DNA of 64,000 nucleotides, from NCBI RefSeq assembly GCF_029910235.1, contig NZ_CP112876.1:124001-188000 (forward strand). The letters are read 5' to 3'. A model generated the notes under the pieces. The model was not told where the DNA came from. It did no database searches and worked only from the letters and a program-made list of their open reading frames with translations. The stretch comes from Pseudanabaena galeata CCNP1313 (GTDB taxonomy: Bacteria; Cyanobacteriota; Cyanobacteriia; Pseudanabaenales; Pseudanabaenaceae). The number at the start of each line of letters is the position of its first letter. Position 1 is the first letter of the stretch. Below, piece by piece: positions 1 to 8,562 of this stretch. The position numbers and the translations under genes were made by a program.

Positions 1-1900
1 GTCCGCGAGTATGACGAGCAGTTTGATTAGGACCAAGATTACAACCATAGCCAAACACCGTTAAGATATAACGTTCAGACGGATTCTCAATCTTTGACTC
101 AGAACCAGAAACATGACCAAAGTGGCGCACCCAATTGAGCCAATGTTCCACATTACAGAGAATATCCAAAACACTACGTTCAGGGAGCCGTTGTAAAATT
201 GCCGACTCCAACTCTATCGCACCCGATGGAGGCGGCTCCGCCGTAATCCTTTTGAGTACAGGTACAGCATCAGCACTAATCGTCACTTGTGTACCATCCT
301 TACAGATTTGGTCTACAGCAATCGCAGTTTGAGTCAAACAAGATTGAAGCTGTTCAACAAATTTAGCCGCCGTAAGCGCCATACCTGTTTGTTGGCAGTA
401 ATCAGCCAATTTTGGCTGACACTCATCCCAAGACAATAACTGTTCGCGGAAGTCAGCATAGTTTTCCGAACCCACCACACAAGCATCACCACTTTTCAAC
501 TCGGCTGCCAAATAGGTAAAGACACAGACCTCGAATTGCTGACGGACTAACTGTGAAATACCATCAGATTCAACCACCACTAATCGTCGCCAGCGATCGC
601 TCATAAAGCTTAAATCGAGATCTTCCGCAGACAACCATTTAGAGCGACGGTTTTCATGAGCCAAAACCAGAGTCAAAGCTGCCGTCAAGGAAAGATCTTG
701 GCTAGCAGACTGGATTTCTAACCCACGCACCAAGGGAAACAAAACCGAACGATAGCGACTATAAAACCGCCATATTAAAGGCAAATAATTATCGGTATTG
801 TAAGCCGTAATCTCCTCGCACTGTGCTAATAAAGCGGCAGCTCCCCCATGGGTTTCCAAAACAGATTGCACCCGTCCACCCAAACTCGCCGTATCAGTCT
901 CCCCAGTTGATGTCTGTAAAATCTCGGTTAGCACTGCCAACATCGATTCAGTTTTGGTCAAATTCTGTTCTCGTAACTCCACCAATTTATCTTTGGCACA
1001 TTGATGCATTTTCTGCACGCGCTTGAGAAACATCTCTACTAAATGGTCACGGGTTTTAACTTGCACACGATAGAGCAGGCATACCAACAGAGCGCGACGT
1101 TTCGCTAGATTCATCTCTCGGAGATCTGTCATTGCCAAGGCTTTTGCTTGTGCTGCAAAAGATTTGACCTTGGCAGGGGCAATTTTCAGCAGCAACTGCC
1201 TTGCATCACCAAAAGTAAGTATTTGGTCAAACTTAGTTTGTAAAGCCTGAATATGAGAGAGGCGATCACTTTTCGGTGCTGCTCTCAATAAGCTGAAAGT
1301 TAATTCCGATTCTGGCGTTGAATTAGAGACCAATTCATCCACAAAGGCTTGTTGATTTGGACTCATCGCCTTAGCAATACGCTGAAACAAGCGGTTATTC
1401 ACAACAGCACGGATATGACCGACCAAACGATCAATCGTACTAAAAGCAGGTAATTCATAACGCGCTTTCACCAACTCTTCAACCGCAACATTGATTAAAT
1501 CAGCAGGATATTCCATGATCTCCGCCGATGTAGCAATGACAGTAGCGATCGCCGTTTGCGCCTTGCGGTCGAAAGGACTAACTCTCAAATAAGCCCGAAT
1601 CGCCTCAGCATAGTAGTAACGAGAACGTTCGGGCGGGATAGCACAGATATTAGCACTGAGGTTTAAGCAAGCCCGAATATGACTGATCACTGTGGGCGGT
1701 ACATCGGATGACAGTGGGAAATATCCCAATCGTTGAAATGACTTGAGCATGACTAAAAATCGCAGTAACCCCCGCTTACTTTTGACATGACCCTTCGCTA
1801 GATTTATCTCAGATGCTGACGGAGTATATAGTTCAGCAAGTTCTTTCACGGTTGCTTGAGATTTGAATCGAGGATAAGCCGTGCGTTCAATAGCAGTCAT
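1..1900 (-). CDS. tnpA: Tn3-family transposase TnpA, C-terminus cut by window edge
   Basis: DDE transposase that carries out replicative transposition of the Tn3 element. The reading frame is open from an ATG at 1898-1900 to the left edge (about 633 residues) with no stop. It begins MTAIERTAYPRFKS, nearly the same as the start of the second TnpA at 55244, and the two align throughout (for example the shared LPERSVLDILCNVE and YGCNLGP segments near the end of the visible part). The copies are clearly homologous but diverged, so they are related elements and not a recent duplication. The downstream catalytic half lies outside the window. Confidence 0.9.
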   Translation of the reverse strand, partial: MTAIERTAYPRFKSQATVKELAELYTPSASEINLAKGHVKSKRGLLRFLVMLKSFQRLGYFPLSSDVPPTVISHIRACLNLSANICAIPPERSRYYYAEAIRAYLRVSPFDRKAQTAIATVIATSAEIMEYPADLINVAVEELVKARYELPAFSTIDRLVGHIRAVVNNRLFQRIAKAMSPNQQAFVDELVSNSTPESELTFSLLRAAPKSDRLSHIQALQTKFDQILTFGDARQLLLKIAPAKVKSFAAQAKALAMTDLREMNLAKRRALLVCLLYRVQVKTRDHLVEMFLKRVQKMHQCAKDKLVELREQNLTKTESMLAVLTEILQTSTGETDTASLGGRVQSVLETHGGAAALLAQCEEITAYNTDNYLPLIWRFYSRYRSVLFPLVRGLEIQSASQDLSLTAALTLVLAHENRRSKWLSAEDLDLSFMSDRWRRLVVVESDGISQLVRQQFEVCVFTYLAAELKSGDACVVGSENYADFREQLLSWDECQPKLADYCQQTGMALTAAKFVEQLQSCLTQTAIAVDQICKDGTQVTISADAVPVLKRITAEPPPSGAIELESAILQRLPERSVLDILCNVEHWLNWVRHFGHVSGSESKIENPSERYILTVFGYGCNLGPNQTARHTRG

Positions 1901-1962
1901 AGAGACGTTTAGAGGACAAGTAAGCTAGTGCTGGCTGTAGGAACACTCAGTTTGCGTAGACA

Positions 1963-1979
1963 GAGTATAACCAATACTC
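1963..1979. promoter_or_regulatory. Putative TnpI recombination core site of transposon 1
   Basis: GAGTAT-AACCA-ATACTC is a 6+5+6 palindrome in the gap between tnpA and tnpI. The corresponding gap of the second transposon carries GAGTAT-TAATT-ATACTC (55317-55333): same arms, same 5-bp spacer, different spacer sequence. In Tn4430-type elements TnpI acts on an internal resolution site, so this conserved palindrome is the best candidate for the core. The assignment is inferred from conservation and position. Confidence 0.55.
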
Positions 1980-2649
1980 TATCAATTTTGAATAAACACC
2001 CTTTTAAACAATCTATGAATGGGATTTAATCAATATTTAAGTTTGGCTGTTTTCTGAGTTTTGGAGCAGTTGATTTAAAGCTTTGTGAGCAGTTATCTCT
2101 GCTCGTTCAGAAGTAACTTTTTGATAGCGTAAGGTGGTGTTGATATTTGTATGTCCCATTAAGGCGCGTAATTCTTCGATACCCATTAAGCCAACTCTCT
2201 CGGTGGCAAAGGTGTGACGGAGGTCGTGCATTCTGATACCTTGGAGTTTTGGGTCATTCTTAGTTAATTTTGTCCAGTCACGATGGGCTGTCTGATAACT
2301 CAAGGGGGTAACTTTCTCCGTCACAGGCTGTTGGGTGGTGAATAAGGCTGGTGATTCCTTGTGTCGATAGTATTTTAGATATTTTTCTAATCCGGTTGCC
2401 GCATCTTCGCTGTAGAAACACCATCGGGTTTTATTGCCTTTGCCGATCACTTGAAATTTACGTTCTTTGAGGTTGATTTCTGCTAATTGCAAGCTCAGGA
2501 TTTCCGCGATCCTCGCTCCTGTGCGATGCAGCAAGCAGACCAATGCTTTCATGCGACCGTCGCGTTCTACGACTTGGTAGAGACTGACGATCTGTTCGGG
2601 CGATAGGTATCGAATTACTCCATCGGCATGATGTTCTCCTTTCTCTGGG

Positions 2650-4027
2650 GGGTGCGACCTCAATACAATACAATTATTAGACAGCAGCAGGAAACCCATA
2701 CTGATTGAGATTGTCCCAGAATTGCTCCCAACGAGTAGAAGTTAAAACTAAAGCTCTTAAACTCAAAATTATGCTCGCCCCCTTGTCCTTCCAACGCATC
2801 CCAGAGCAACATAATCGTTGCTTTATTAAAGTCTTGCAAGCAGCTTCGGTCACACCAGAGCCAATCGGATAGGTTTTCTGTTGGAATTGAGCATAGTCCA
2901 TTTGCCACAAATGATTGTTAAAGTAAGTAATCGAAGCTTGGAGCTTTTCCCTCATGGTTTCGGTTAGCTTATTTTCAGTCATCGCCAGTACCATCTGGTT
3001 GTAGAATTTTTCGGCACTTCCGATTTCATGTTTGAGTTGATGACAACTATTTTTAAGCCATTCTTTTTGTTCGGGAATTTGCTTAGGATGTAGAACTTCG
3101 GCTAGTATTCCCAAATAACCTGAAGCATGATAAAAATCGAGGATCTGCTCTTCTGTGTGTTCATTTAAGAATTTCCAGTTGGATTCGGCTCCATCAGCAA
3201 TTCCTACATAGGTTGCATTAGGATATCGATCTTTTGTTTGTCTGATTTCTCGCTCTAATCGTTCTAAAAATCGCTTCCTACCATATTCTGGTGTTGCTCC
3301 CAGATAGATCGTGTGCTGACGTTCTCCTTCACTATCATATAATGATATCGTCCCTACCATAGCTTCTCGCCAGCCATCTTCACACATCAGCATACAGGTT
3401 CCATCTAACCCTATACCAACCGATTCAATCTTGACATCTATCTCTGGCGGCTCATAATTGTCACTTTCTTCTTTTGCTTGCACAATGCTGCCAACCGCTT
3501 CGCTCAATCTCTGAATATAGGATACTGCTACCTCACGCCCATGATTATCACGCAAATCTCGTTGTACTTCTCTTGCTACCCCATTAGCCATTTTCGATGA
3601 TATTTGTTTGGCGAACTTTGGTGTTGATGTCACAACTATTCGTGCGTTTCTTTCCATGGGGCAATAAGTTTTTCCCCCACCCGCACTTTGATATACATGC
3701 CTTGCTACTACTACCTCGCCGTAAGGAGTTTGATATGCTTTCTCTTCCTCTCCCTTTGTTCGCCATGTTTTCTCTCCTAGCTTTATTGCTGAACCATCTG
3801 TATCTAAATGTTTCATTGCTTCCTTAGCTGCTATACACCCTGCTTCGTTCAATCCTTCTTGAATATTACCTTCACTATCTAACATCGATTCACTCAATTC
3901 AATTGTAAGTTCGATTTTTACTTTTGTGCCTTCTACACTTATTAACTTTGCCGACATTTTCTTTCTTGATCTCCTTCGTTATTCTTTCATTGTTCTACAA
4001 TCTTCGTATTATGTCAAGGTCGCACCC
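2650..4027 (-). mobile_element. ISKra4-family insertion sequence, complete, with 8-bp target duplication
   Basis: The ends are inverted repeats GGGTGCGACCT (2650-) and AGGTCGCACCC (-4027). They are flanked by direct repeats TCTCTGGG at 2642-2649 and 4028-4035. The element is 1378 bp and has one transposase gene. It is inserted in tnpI of transposon 1. A diverged relic of the same family lies at 40526-40881. Confidence 0.9.
2677..3957 (-). CDS. ISKra4-family transposase
   Basis: 426-residue transposase of the insertion sequence that splits tnpI. The C-terminal signature PIGSGVTEAACKTLIKQR followed by GMRWKDKGA is the ISKra4 hallmark around the last catalytic acidic residue. Acidic residues likely to be catalytic also lie in GIGLDGTCM (about residue 190) and GIADGAESNW (about residue 250). 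Length is normal for the family and the frame is uninterrupted, so the IS may be active. It reads in the same direction as the broken recombinase. Confidence 0.9.
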   Translation of the reverse strand: MSAKLISVEGTKVKIELTIELSESMLDSEGNIQEGLNEAGCIAAKEAMKHLDTDGSAIKLGEKTWRTKGEEEKAYQTPYGEVVVARHVYQSAGGGKTYCPMERNARIVVTSTPKFAKQISSKMANGVAREVQRDLRDNHGREVAVSYIQRLSEAVGSIVQAKEESDNYEPPEIDVKIESVGIGLDGTCMLMCEDGWREAMVGTISLYDSEGERQHTIYLGATPEYGRKRFLERLEREIRQTKDRYPNATYVGIADGAESNWKFLNEHTEEQILDFYHASGYLGILAEVLHPKQIPEQKEWLKNSCHQLKHEIGSAEKFYNQMVLAMTENKLTETMREKLQASITYFNNHLWQMDYAQFQQKTYPIGSGVTEAACKTLIKQRLCCSGMRWKDKGASIILSLRALVLTSTRWEQFWDNLNQYGFPAAV

Positions 4028-4413
4028 TCTCTGGGTTTGGTTTGCGCCGATGCAGTCGGACGATGGGGTTGGCTTTTAGATAACCGCGCTCTACGGCAAA
4101 GTTGAATAGGGCTTGGAGGATGGCTTGGTGACGGTGATGGGTCGTATAGGCGAGATCTGTTAAGCCTTCTAGGTATTTTGTTAGGGTTGCTCGACTCAAT
4201 AATTCAATGGGATAACTGCCATATTCTTTGAGTAGTGGCATTAGGCTTAGTTCGTAGGATTGCACGGTGCTTTGGGCTAGTCCTGTACGCTCTAGGAATT
4301 CAGTGGTAACTGTAGCTAGTGTGATAGTCAATTTATCAGCTAGTTAATGCGGTGAGTTATATAATTCTGTTGATAGTATAGTTTTCTATAAACATACTTT
4401 TAAACACTATTTT

Positions 4414-4893
4414 GTGAATATTTTACAGGGTGATAAATCGCCTAACTCTGGTGAAACCTTGGCTGCCTATGTCAAACGTATCCGAATTTCCCTCGGTTTG
4501 AATCAGAGGGAGTTGGCGGCGATTTCGTCGATTCATTTGCAGAGTTTGGGCAAGATTGAACGGGGACTGACGGCTAAGCTGAGTTCTCATAGTAAAACTG
4601 GTTTGGCTTCGGCTTTGCAAGTTCCCGTGGAATATTTAGAGGCTGTTTCTCGTGGTACTTCCATTGAGCCTGTTTCTATGCTTAAGTTCTGTCCATCTTG
4701 CTGGACTCCTGGCAATCCTGCTGATCCTATGTGGATGGATGTCAGGGCTAAGTTTTGCTTTCTCTGTGGGGGGAAACTTGGCGATCGCTGTACTCATTGC
4801 CAGCAAACTATTTCTTCGCTCAAGCATCACTTCTGTCCTTTTTGTGGTTCTCCCTATAAGTCTAAACTGATTTCTCAAAGCTCGTCTGGGTAA
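4414..4893 (+). CDS. XRE-type regulator fused to zinc-ribbon modules, transposon 1
   Basis: 159 residues with a GTG start, divergent from tnpI. Residues about 15-75 form a helix-turn-helix of the Cro/CI type (LAAYVKRIR, then LNQRELAAISSIHLQSLGKIERG). The C-terminal half carries paired cysteines (CPSC, CFLCGGKLGDRCTHC, FCPFCGSPY), giving two zinc-ribbon-like knuckles. The same architecture recurs at 56371-56841 in the second transposon, so it belongs to the element. Likely role: control of the divergent tnpI/tnpA promoters through the shared 80-bp intergenic region, which contains AT-rich sequence and a TATAGTTTTCTATA palindrome. Function is inferred from the domains. Confidence 0.75.
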   Translation: MNILQGDKSPNSGETLAAYVKRIRISLGLNQRELAAISSIHLQSLGKIERGLTAKLSSHSKTGLASALQVPVEYLEAVSRGTSIEPVSMLKFCPSCWTPGNPADPMWMDVRAKFCFLCGGKLGDRCTHCQQTISSLKHHFCPFCGSPYKSKLISQSSSG

Positions 4894-4905
4894 CGCTTTT
4901 AAGCC

Positions 4906-4943
4906 TATCTTGCAGGTTTTTACACGTATCCTGTAGCTACCCC
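4906..4943 (-). repeat. 38-bp terminal inverted repeat of Tn3 transposon 1
   Basis: Read inward from the end it runs GGGGTAGCTACAGGATACG then TGTAAAAACCTGCAAGAT. The same sequence type bounds the 167-bp miniature element at 63693-63859, and a decayed version lies at 50437-50486. It provides the TAG stop that ends the truncated mfd reading frame. Confidence 0.85.
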
Positions 4944-5254
4944 TATATCTCAATCCTTGTCCAAGCGGTTTCTAAATCGATTTGGGAAGATTCGTAGGGA
5001 AATGTATCAAGGGGTTGATATAGATAGACGCGCCATGACATTGACTGGAGTTGTAAAGCCCATCGGGTTGCTTCTTCGACCGTGGCGGTGACGATGAGTA
5101 ATGGCTTGGCTTGGCATAGGTGGGTGCTAATCAATCCTTTGCCTAAGCGGGATAGTCCTGATAGGGATATGCTTTTGGCTGTTGTCAGTTTCTCGCCTAT
5201 TTTTGTGGCGATGGTTGATCGGGCTATGTTCTCTAGGACTGCTGTGAAGGTCAT
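4944..5254 (-). pseudogene. mfd: mfd (transcription-repair coupling factor), N-terminal 103 residues only
   Basis: Mfd is normally about 1150 residues and couples stalled RNA polymerase to nucleotide excision repair. Only the UvrB-like N-terminal part is present: GLSRLGKGLISTHL, PLLIVTATVEEATRW and YLYQPLDTFPYE match the start of cyanobacterial Mfd. The frame ends exactly at the Tn3 terminal repeat. The helicase and RNA polymerase-interacting domains are absent. It follows the HNH gene by 17 bp on the same strand. Confidence 0.85.
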
Positions 5255-5271
5255 GTTGCTTAAAGAAGTTC

Positions 5272-5685
5272 TTAGAGTACTGGATATTTCCCAATACTAA
5301 TGAGTTGTTCGCGTTCGATAACACGTTCCTGAAGGTTGAATTGGAGAATTTTAGCAGTCACACGTCCTTCAGGAGTAAGTGGGAGAATGTTTCCTCCTTC
5401 TAGGCGAAAGTGATCTGACCACTGCTGCATACGAGGATTAAAAAATGGAGTTAGCTGCTTTGTCTCAGGATCAATAGAACCGAGGTCAGTGCCTTTGAAA
5501 CGATTGCAGCAAGGACAAGCTAAAGCTAGGTTTTCGGCTTCGGTGATGCCATCGTGTTTTTCAGCAATAATATGTTCTATTTCAAAAGTAAAGAAGGAAG
5601 CTGCTTGAGGATATCGACAATACTCACACTGTTCTTCAGCGCGTTGGGTGACTAGCCGACGCAGGGGAACTGATACATAGCTCAT
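5272..5685 (-). CDS. HNH endonuclease
   Basis: 137 residues. A metal-binding HNH core is visible: CEYC at residues 20-23, the EIEHIIAE box with the catalytic His near 38, CPCC at 57-60 and NRFKG after it. This arrangement is typical of the small McrA-like HNH nucleases common in cyanobacteria. It overlaps the upstream 118-residue gene by 4 bp (ATGA), so the two are translationally coupled. The true target and role are unknown; such proteins occur in mobile elements, DNA repair and defence. Confidence 0.8.
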   Translation of the reverse strand: MSYVSVPLRRLVTQRAEEQCEYCRYPQAASFFTFEIEHIIAEKHDGITEAENLALACPCCNRFKGTDLGSIDPETKQLTPFFNPRMQQWSDHFRLEGGNILPLTPEGRVTAKILQFNLQERVIEREQLISIGKYPVL

Positions 5686-6038
5686 GCTGATTTCTGTAAT
5701 TGTTTATAGGCATGTGCTTTAGCTAATCTTACCCAATGCTCTAAGAGTAAATAGCGATCAAGTTCGGCTTCTTCGGTTCTGGAAAGACTTTCAGATTTGT
5801 TGCGTTCGAGTAGTTCGCTCATCCGCGCTTGTAAGGCTGGCGTGGGACGGATGGCGAGGATTGCTTCAGGACTGGGTTGACTTGCTAGAAGTTCGACAAT
5901 TTGGCGATCATCTTGGTAAGAGATCGTTTCTGGGGTGGGAATGTCTTGAAGTAGGCGATCTAGGGTTTCAGGGAGTTGATCGCCCAGTCGTTGTAGTTTT
6001 TCGCCGAGGCGATCGGGGACTTCTAGGATAATTTGCAT
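5682..6038 (-). CDS. Hypothetical protein coupled to HNH endonuclease
   Basis: 118 residues, acidic and leucine-rich, beginning MQIILEVPDRLGEKLQRLGD. The C-terminal half (EAELDRYLLLEHWVRLAKAHAYKQL) looks like a helical hairpin. The stop overlaps the HNH start by 4 bp. Similar small helical proteins precede HNH genes in cyanobacterial genomes, so an antitoxin or cofactor role is possible, but there is no diagnostic motif. Confidence 0.6.
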   Translation of the reverse strand: MQIILEVPDRLGEKLQRLGDQLPETLDRLLQDIPTPETISYQDDRQIVELLASQPSPEAILAIRPTPALQARMSELLERNKSESLSRTEEAELDRYLLLEHWVRLAKAHAYKQLQKSA

Positions 6039-6108
6039 TGGCTATAATTTGGAGATTGTGGGTTGTGTTTATTGTAGCAAGCTTGTTATGGGCGATCGCT
6101 AACTAATT

Positions 6109-6477
6109 CTATAGTTCAATTAAGCCTAAGCTAATTTGAATTGCATTATCCACATATCCCATGAGGTGATCGGAGACAATACCCATTTTTTTGACTAAGC
6201 GTTGTTTATCAATGGAACGAATCTGATTGAGAAGAACTACGGATGTTATAGTTAGTCCGCCTTCTGGGGGATTGATTAAAACTTCTGTGGGATATGTCTC
6301 AGGGTCGAATTGGGAGGTGATGGCAGCAACGATGGTAATGGGGCTGTATTGATTAGAGATATCATTTTGGAGAATGAGAGCTGGTCTAGTTTTTTGAATT
6401 TCTGAACCAACTGTAGGATCAAAGTTAACCAAATAGATTTCGCCTCTCTGGGGAAATTCTATTTTCCGTTTTGCCAT
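6109..6477 (-). CDS. mazF: MazF/PemK-family mRNA interferase toxin
   Basis: 122 residues. It has the conserved MazF fold signatures: RGEIYLVNFDPTVGSEIQKTRPALIL at residues 11-36 and VVLLNQIRSIDKQRL with the catalytic-region Arg/Ser pattern near residues 83-97. It cleaves RNA when released from its antitoxin. The start overlaps the end of the antitoxin gene by 19 bp, the usual order antitoxin-toxin. Confidence 0.9.
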   Translation of the reverse strand: MAKRKIEFPQRGEIYLVNFDPTVGSEIQKTRPALILQNDISNQYSPITIVAAITSQFDPETYPTEVLINPPEGGLTITSVVLLNQIRSIDKQRLVKKMGIVSDHLMGYVDNAIQISLGLIEL

Positions 6478-6701
6478 GATTCCTCATCGATATTAAACCA
6501 GTCTTGAGTAATCCCTAAGTCTCGATCTGCACGACGTAATGCGCCCTGTTTGAGCTTTTCCCGTAGATTTTTCTTGGCTTCGGTGTTGATGTAATATTTC
6601 ACTGCTTGGTCAATGAAGTGACTGCGATCGCCTTTTGGTGCGATGCGATCGAGTAGCTGTAGTGTTTCGTTGGGTAATGTGATGTTAATGCGTTGATACA
6701 T
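6459..6701 (-). CDS. Ribbon-helix-helix antitoxin of the MazF pair
   Basis: 80 residues from the ATG at 6699-6701 (a GTG four codons upstream would overlap the operator). It starts MYQRINITLPNETLQLLDRIA, a ribbon-helix-helix N-terminus, followed by a helix (SHFIDQAVKYYIN) and an acidic C-terminal tail (NIDEESW) that would bind MazF. It lies immediately before and overlaps the toxin gene. Autoregulation through the palindrome at 6710-6726 is likely. Confidence 0.85.
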   Translation of the reverse strand: MYQRINITLPNETLQLLDRIAPKGDRSHFIDQAVKYYINTEAKKNLREKLKQGALRRADRDLGITQDWFNIDEESWQNGK

Positions 6702-6703
6702 AT

Positions 6704-6740
6704 ATGAGTACACATTGTTTATGTGTATTATAATAACTCA
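6704..6740 (-). promoter_or_regulatory. Operator/promoter of the mazEF-like module
   Basis: ACACAT-TGTTT-ATGTGT (6710-6726) is a perfect inverted repeat beside the antitoxin start. A TATAAT-like hexamer on the minus strand lies next to it near 6728-6735. RHH antitoxins normally bind such palindromes to repress their own promoter. Confidence 0.55.
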
Positions 6741-7433
6741 AGTTAACGCATCTCAATCAAGTCAATAATTCACAAAGTGTCGCAACATCTACCTAATCAA
6801 CTAAAAATCGGTGGTTAGATGAAAATATCCGTTTCTTATGCCATATTAAGAAATAGCAAGTCTTATAACTGTTTAATATCCCTAAAACTAAGTTTACTGA
6901 AACTCAATAAGTTATGCCATCAACATCAAGATCTGCACAAATCGCTCAGATTATTCAAAAGCGCCGCCCATTAGCTCAAAAAATTGAAACCGTAGAGAGT
7001 AACCTTAAAACACTTTCGGCTGCGTTGCGTAAACTTGAAAAACAGCGTGACCAAATACTTGTTGATGATGCTGGTGCAGTTGGCAGATCTAGAGAGATTG
7101 ATTTTTCCGCCGTTCAGAGAAATATTGATAATGAGTTGACAACTCTCAACAACCTCAGGGCTAGGTTTTCTCGTAATACTCTTAATATCGGCGTGGTGGG
7201 ACGTGCCAGACAAGGTAAAAGCCGACTTCTTCAAAGCCTAGCGGGTTTATCATCGGCTGAAATTCCTGATGGTAGTGAACAACATTGTACGGGAGTTCGT
7301 AGCAACATTCATCACAATCCTGAAGTGGGAGAAACCTACGCTGAAGTTTATTTTCATACTGAGCGTTCTTTTTTAGATGAAGTGATTGCTCCTTATTATT
7401 GGCAGCTAAAATTAGGACCACATCCACGCACTA

Positions 7434-8562
7434 TACTTTAAACGGGTATAATCTGAGCTTTTTTGAGATTTTGGAAACGGAGAGTGAGTAGCGATAGCAG
7501 TTCTTTTTTATGGTTAATATGAGCGTTCTCAATACATGAAGAAATAGCATCCTGAAACAACGTAAAATCCTCATAGTATTTTGAGTACAAACATTTTTGT
7601 TTGACAAATTTCCAGAATCGCTCAATGAGATTGAGGTTAGGGGAATAACTGGGCAGGAAGAGCAACTCAATTCCGAGAGAATGTGCTAAATCTTGGACAA
7701 GTTGACACTTTTGATATCGAGCATTGTCTAAAACGAGGGTGATGGGGATGGATAAACCGAGGGTAGCCAATTTTTCGAGCAGTTCACAGACACTCAAAGC
7801 ATTGATATAGGAGTCATTGGTGACGGTAATGACTTCATGGGTGATAGCATTTAATGCGGCTAGGACATTAAAACGTTTGCGTCCACAGGGTGCTCGCACA
7901 AACAACCGCTCAAAACACCATACAAATCCTAGAAAAGCCCCCATAACGAAATGAGCTGCATCTACAAAAAAAGGGCTCTTTTCCCTGCTTTAGCTTCTTC
8001 AATGCGAGGTTCTAGCTCTTCGAGTCTGTAGGTTTCCTGTACATCTGGATCTGCCTTGGCTGGAAACACACCAACCTTAAGACATTTCATACCCATGCGC
8101 TTCATAAATAGCCTGACTTGGGTGGGGGATCGACGAATTCCCGTGAGGGTTTCAATGTTTCCGATTGCTGCGTTAATACTTGCGGGTGGGTGTTTACGGA
8201 AATGTGCTTCTATACTTGGTGCATGGTCTATTAACTTGCTACTTGGACGGTGAAATCGGATCTCCTTAAGTCTTTCAATGCCTCCGTCTTCGTACTCACG
8301 CAGATAACTGCGTAAGGTGTTTGCTGAAATCCCGACCAACTGGGTAATAGCTTGATGCTCCATGCCTTGACTTTTTAACCACAGTGCTTCCATTTTGATC
8401 TGCACCCTTGGATGAGGATGATGAAATCTTTCGTGCAGTAGTTTTTTCTTCTCGTCTTCTGAAAATTCGATTGTAATCATGAATTAATTTTGGCGGCAGT
8501 ATTAAATTCTTTAGCCGATTATCCCATTTTCTCAAAGCTCAAGTTCTGACCGTCTAAAGTAT
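7434..8562 (-). mobile_element. IS630-family insertion sequence in the GTPase gene
   Basis: The ends are imperfect inverted repeats TATACTTTAAACGG (left) and TATACTTTAGACGG (right, reverse complement). TA dinucleotides lie at both junctions, as expected for IS630/Tc1-type targets. The element is about 1.13 kb with two overlapping-phase reading frames. Confidence 0.88.
7438..8480 (-). CDS. IS630 transposase, two frames joined by a likely -1 frameshift
   Basis: The first frame (8480-7962) carries the helix-turn-helix DNA-binding half, including MEHQAITQLVGISANTLRSYL. The second (to 7438) carries the DDE half: FVDAAHF, LVLDNARYQK and LPSYSPNLNLIERFW. The frames meet at CCC followed by seven T. 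Slipping back one base after CTT-TTT changes LFL-stop into FFVDAAHF, the normal first catalytic Asp region. IS630 elements with such slippery runs make a fused transposase by programmed frameshifting; a decay mutation is the alternative. Confidence 0.82.

Larger units (their letters stand above)
2037..4331 (-). pseudogene. tnpI: TnpI-type tyrosine recombinase interrupted by ISKra4
   Basis: The N-terminal SAM-like domain (4331-4028, TTG start, beginning MTITLATVTTEFLERTG) and the catalytic domain (2649-2037) are separated by an IS. Removing the IS and one copy of the 8-bp duplication TCTCTGGG rejoins the frame through RRKPNPEKGEHHADGVIRYL, which matches the intact homologue at 55377-56288. The catalytic half keeps the Arg in HRTGARIAE, the HDLRHTF box, the LMGH box and the nucleophile Tyr in TLRYQKV. 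Cointegrate resolution by this copy is presumably lost unless supplied in trans by the second transposon. Confidence 0.88.
1..4943 (-). mobile_element. Tn3-family transposon copy 1 (TnpA/TnpI type), left part outside window
   Basis: The block holds tnpA, a tyrosine recombinase (tnpI) and a divergent XRE/zinc-ribbon gene, in the same order and orientation as the element at 51203-56914. Its right end is a 38-bp terminal repeat at 4906-4943 beginning GGGGTAGCTACAGGATACG when read inward. Host DNA (an mfd fragment) starts immediately afterwards. The left end is beyond the window. Tn3 elements that use a TnpI tyrosine recombinase instead of a serine resolvase are known (Tn4430/Tn5401 group). The additional XRE gene is an unusual passenger or regulator. 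Confidence 0.85.

Noticed and set aside
135-1026. Plus-strand open frames inside the left-edge region
   Set aside because: They lie antisense to the continuous TnpA frame on the minus strand and have no recognisable features.
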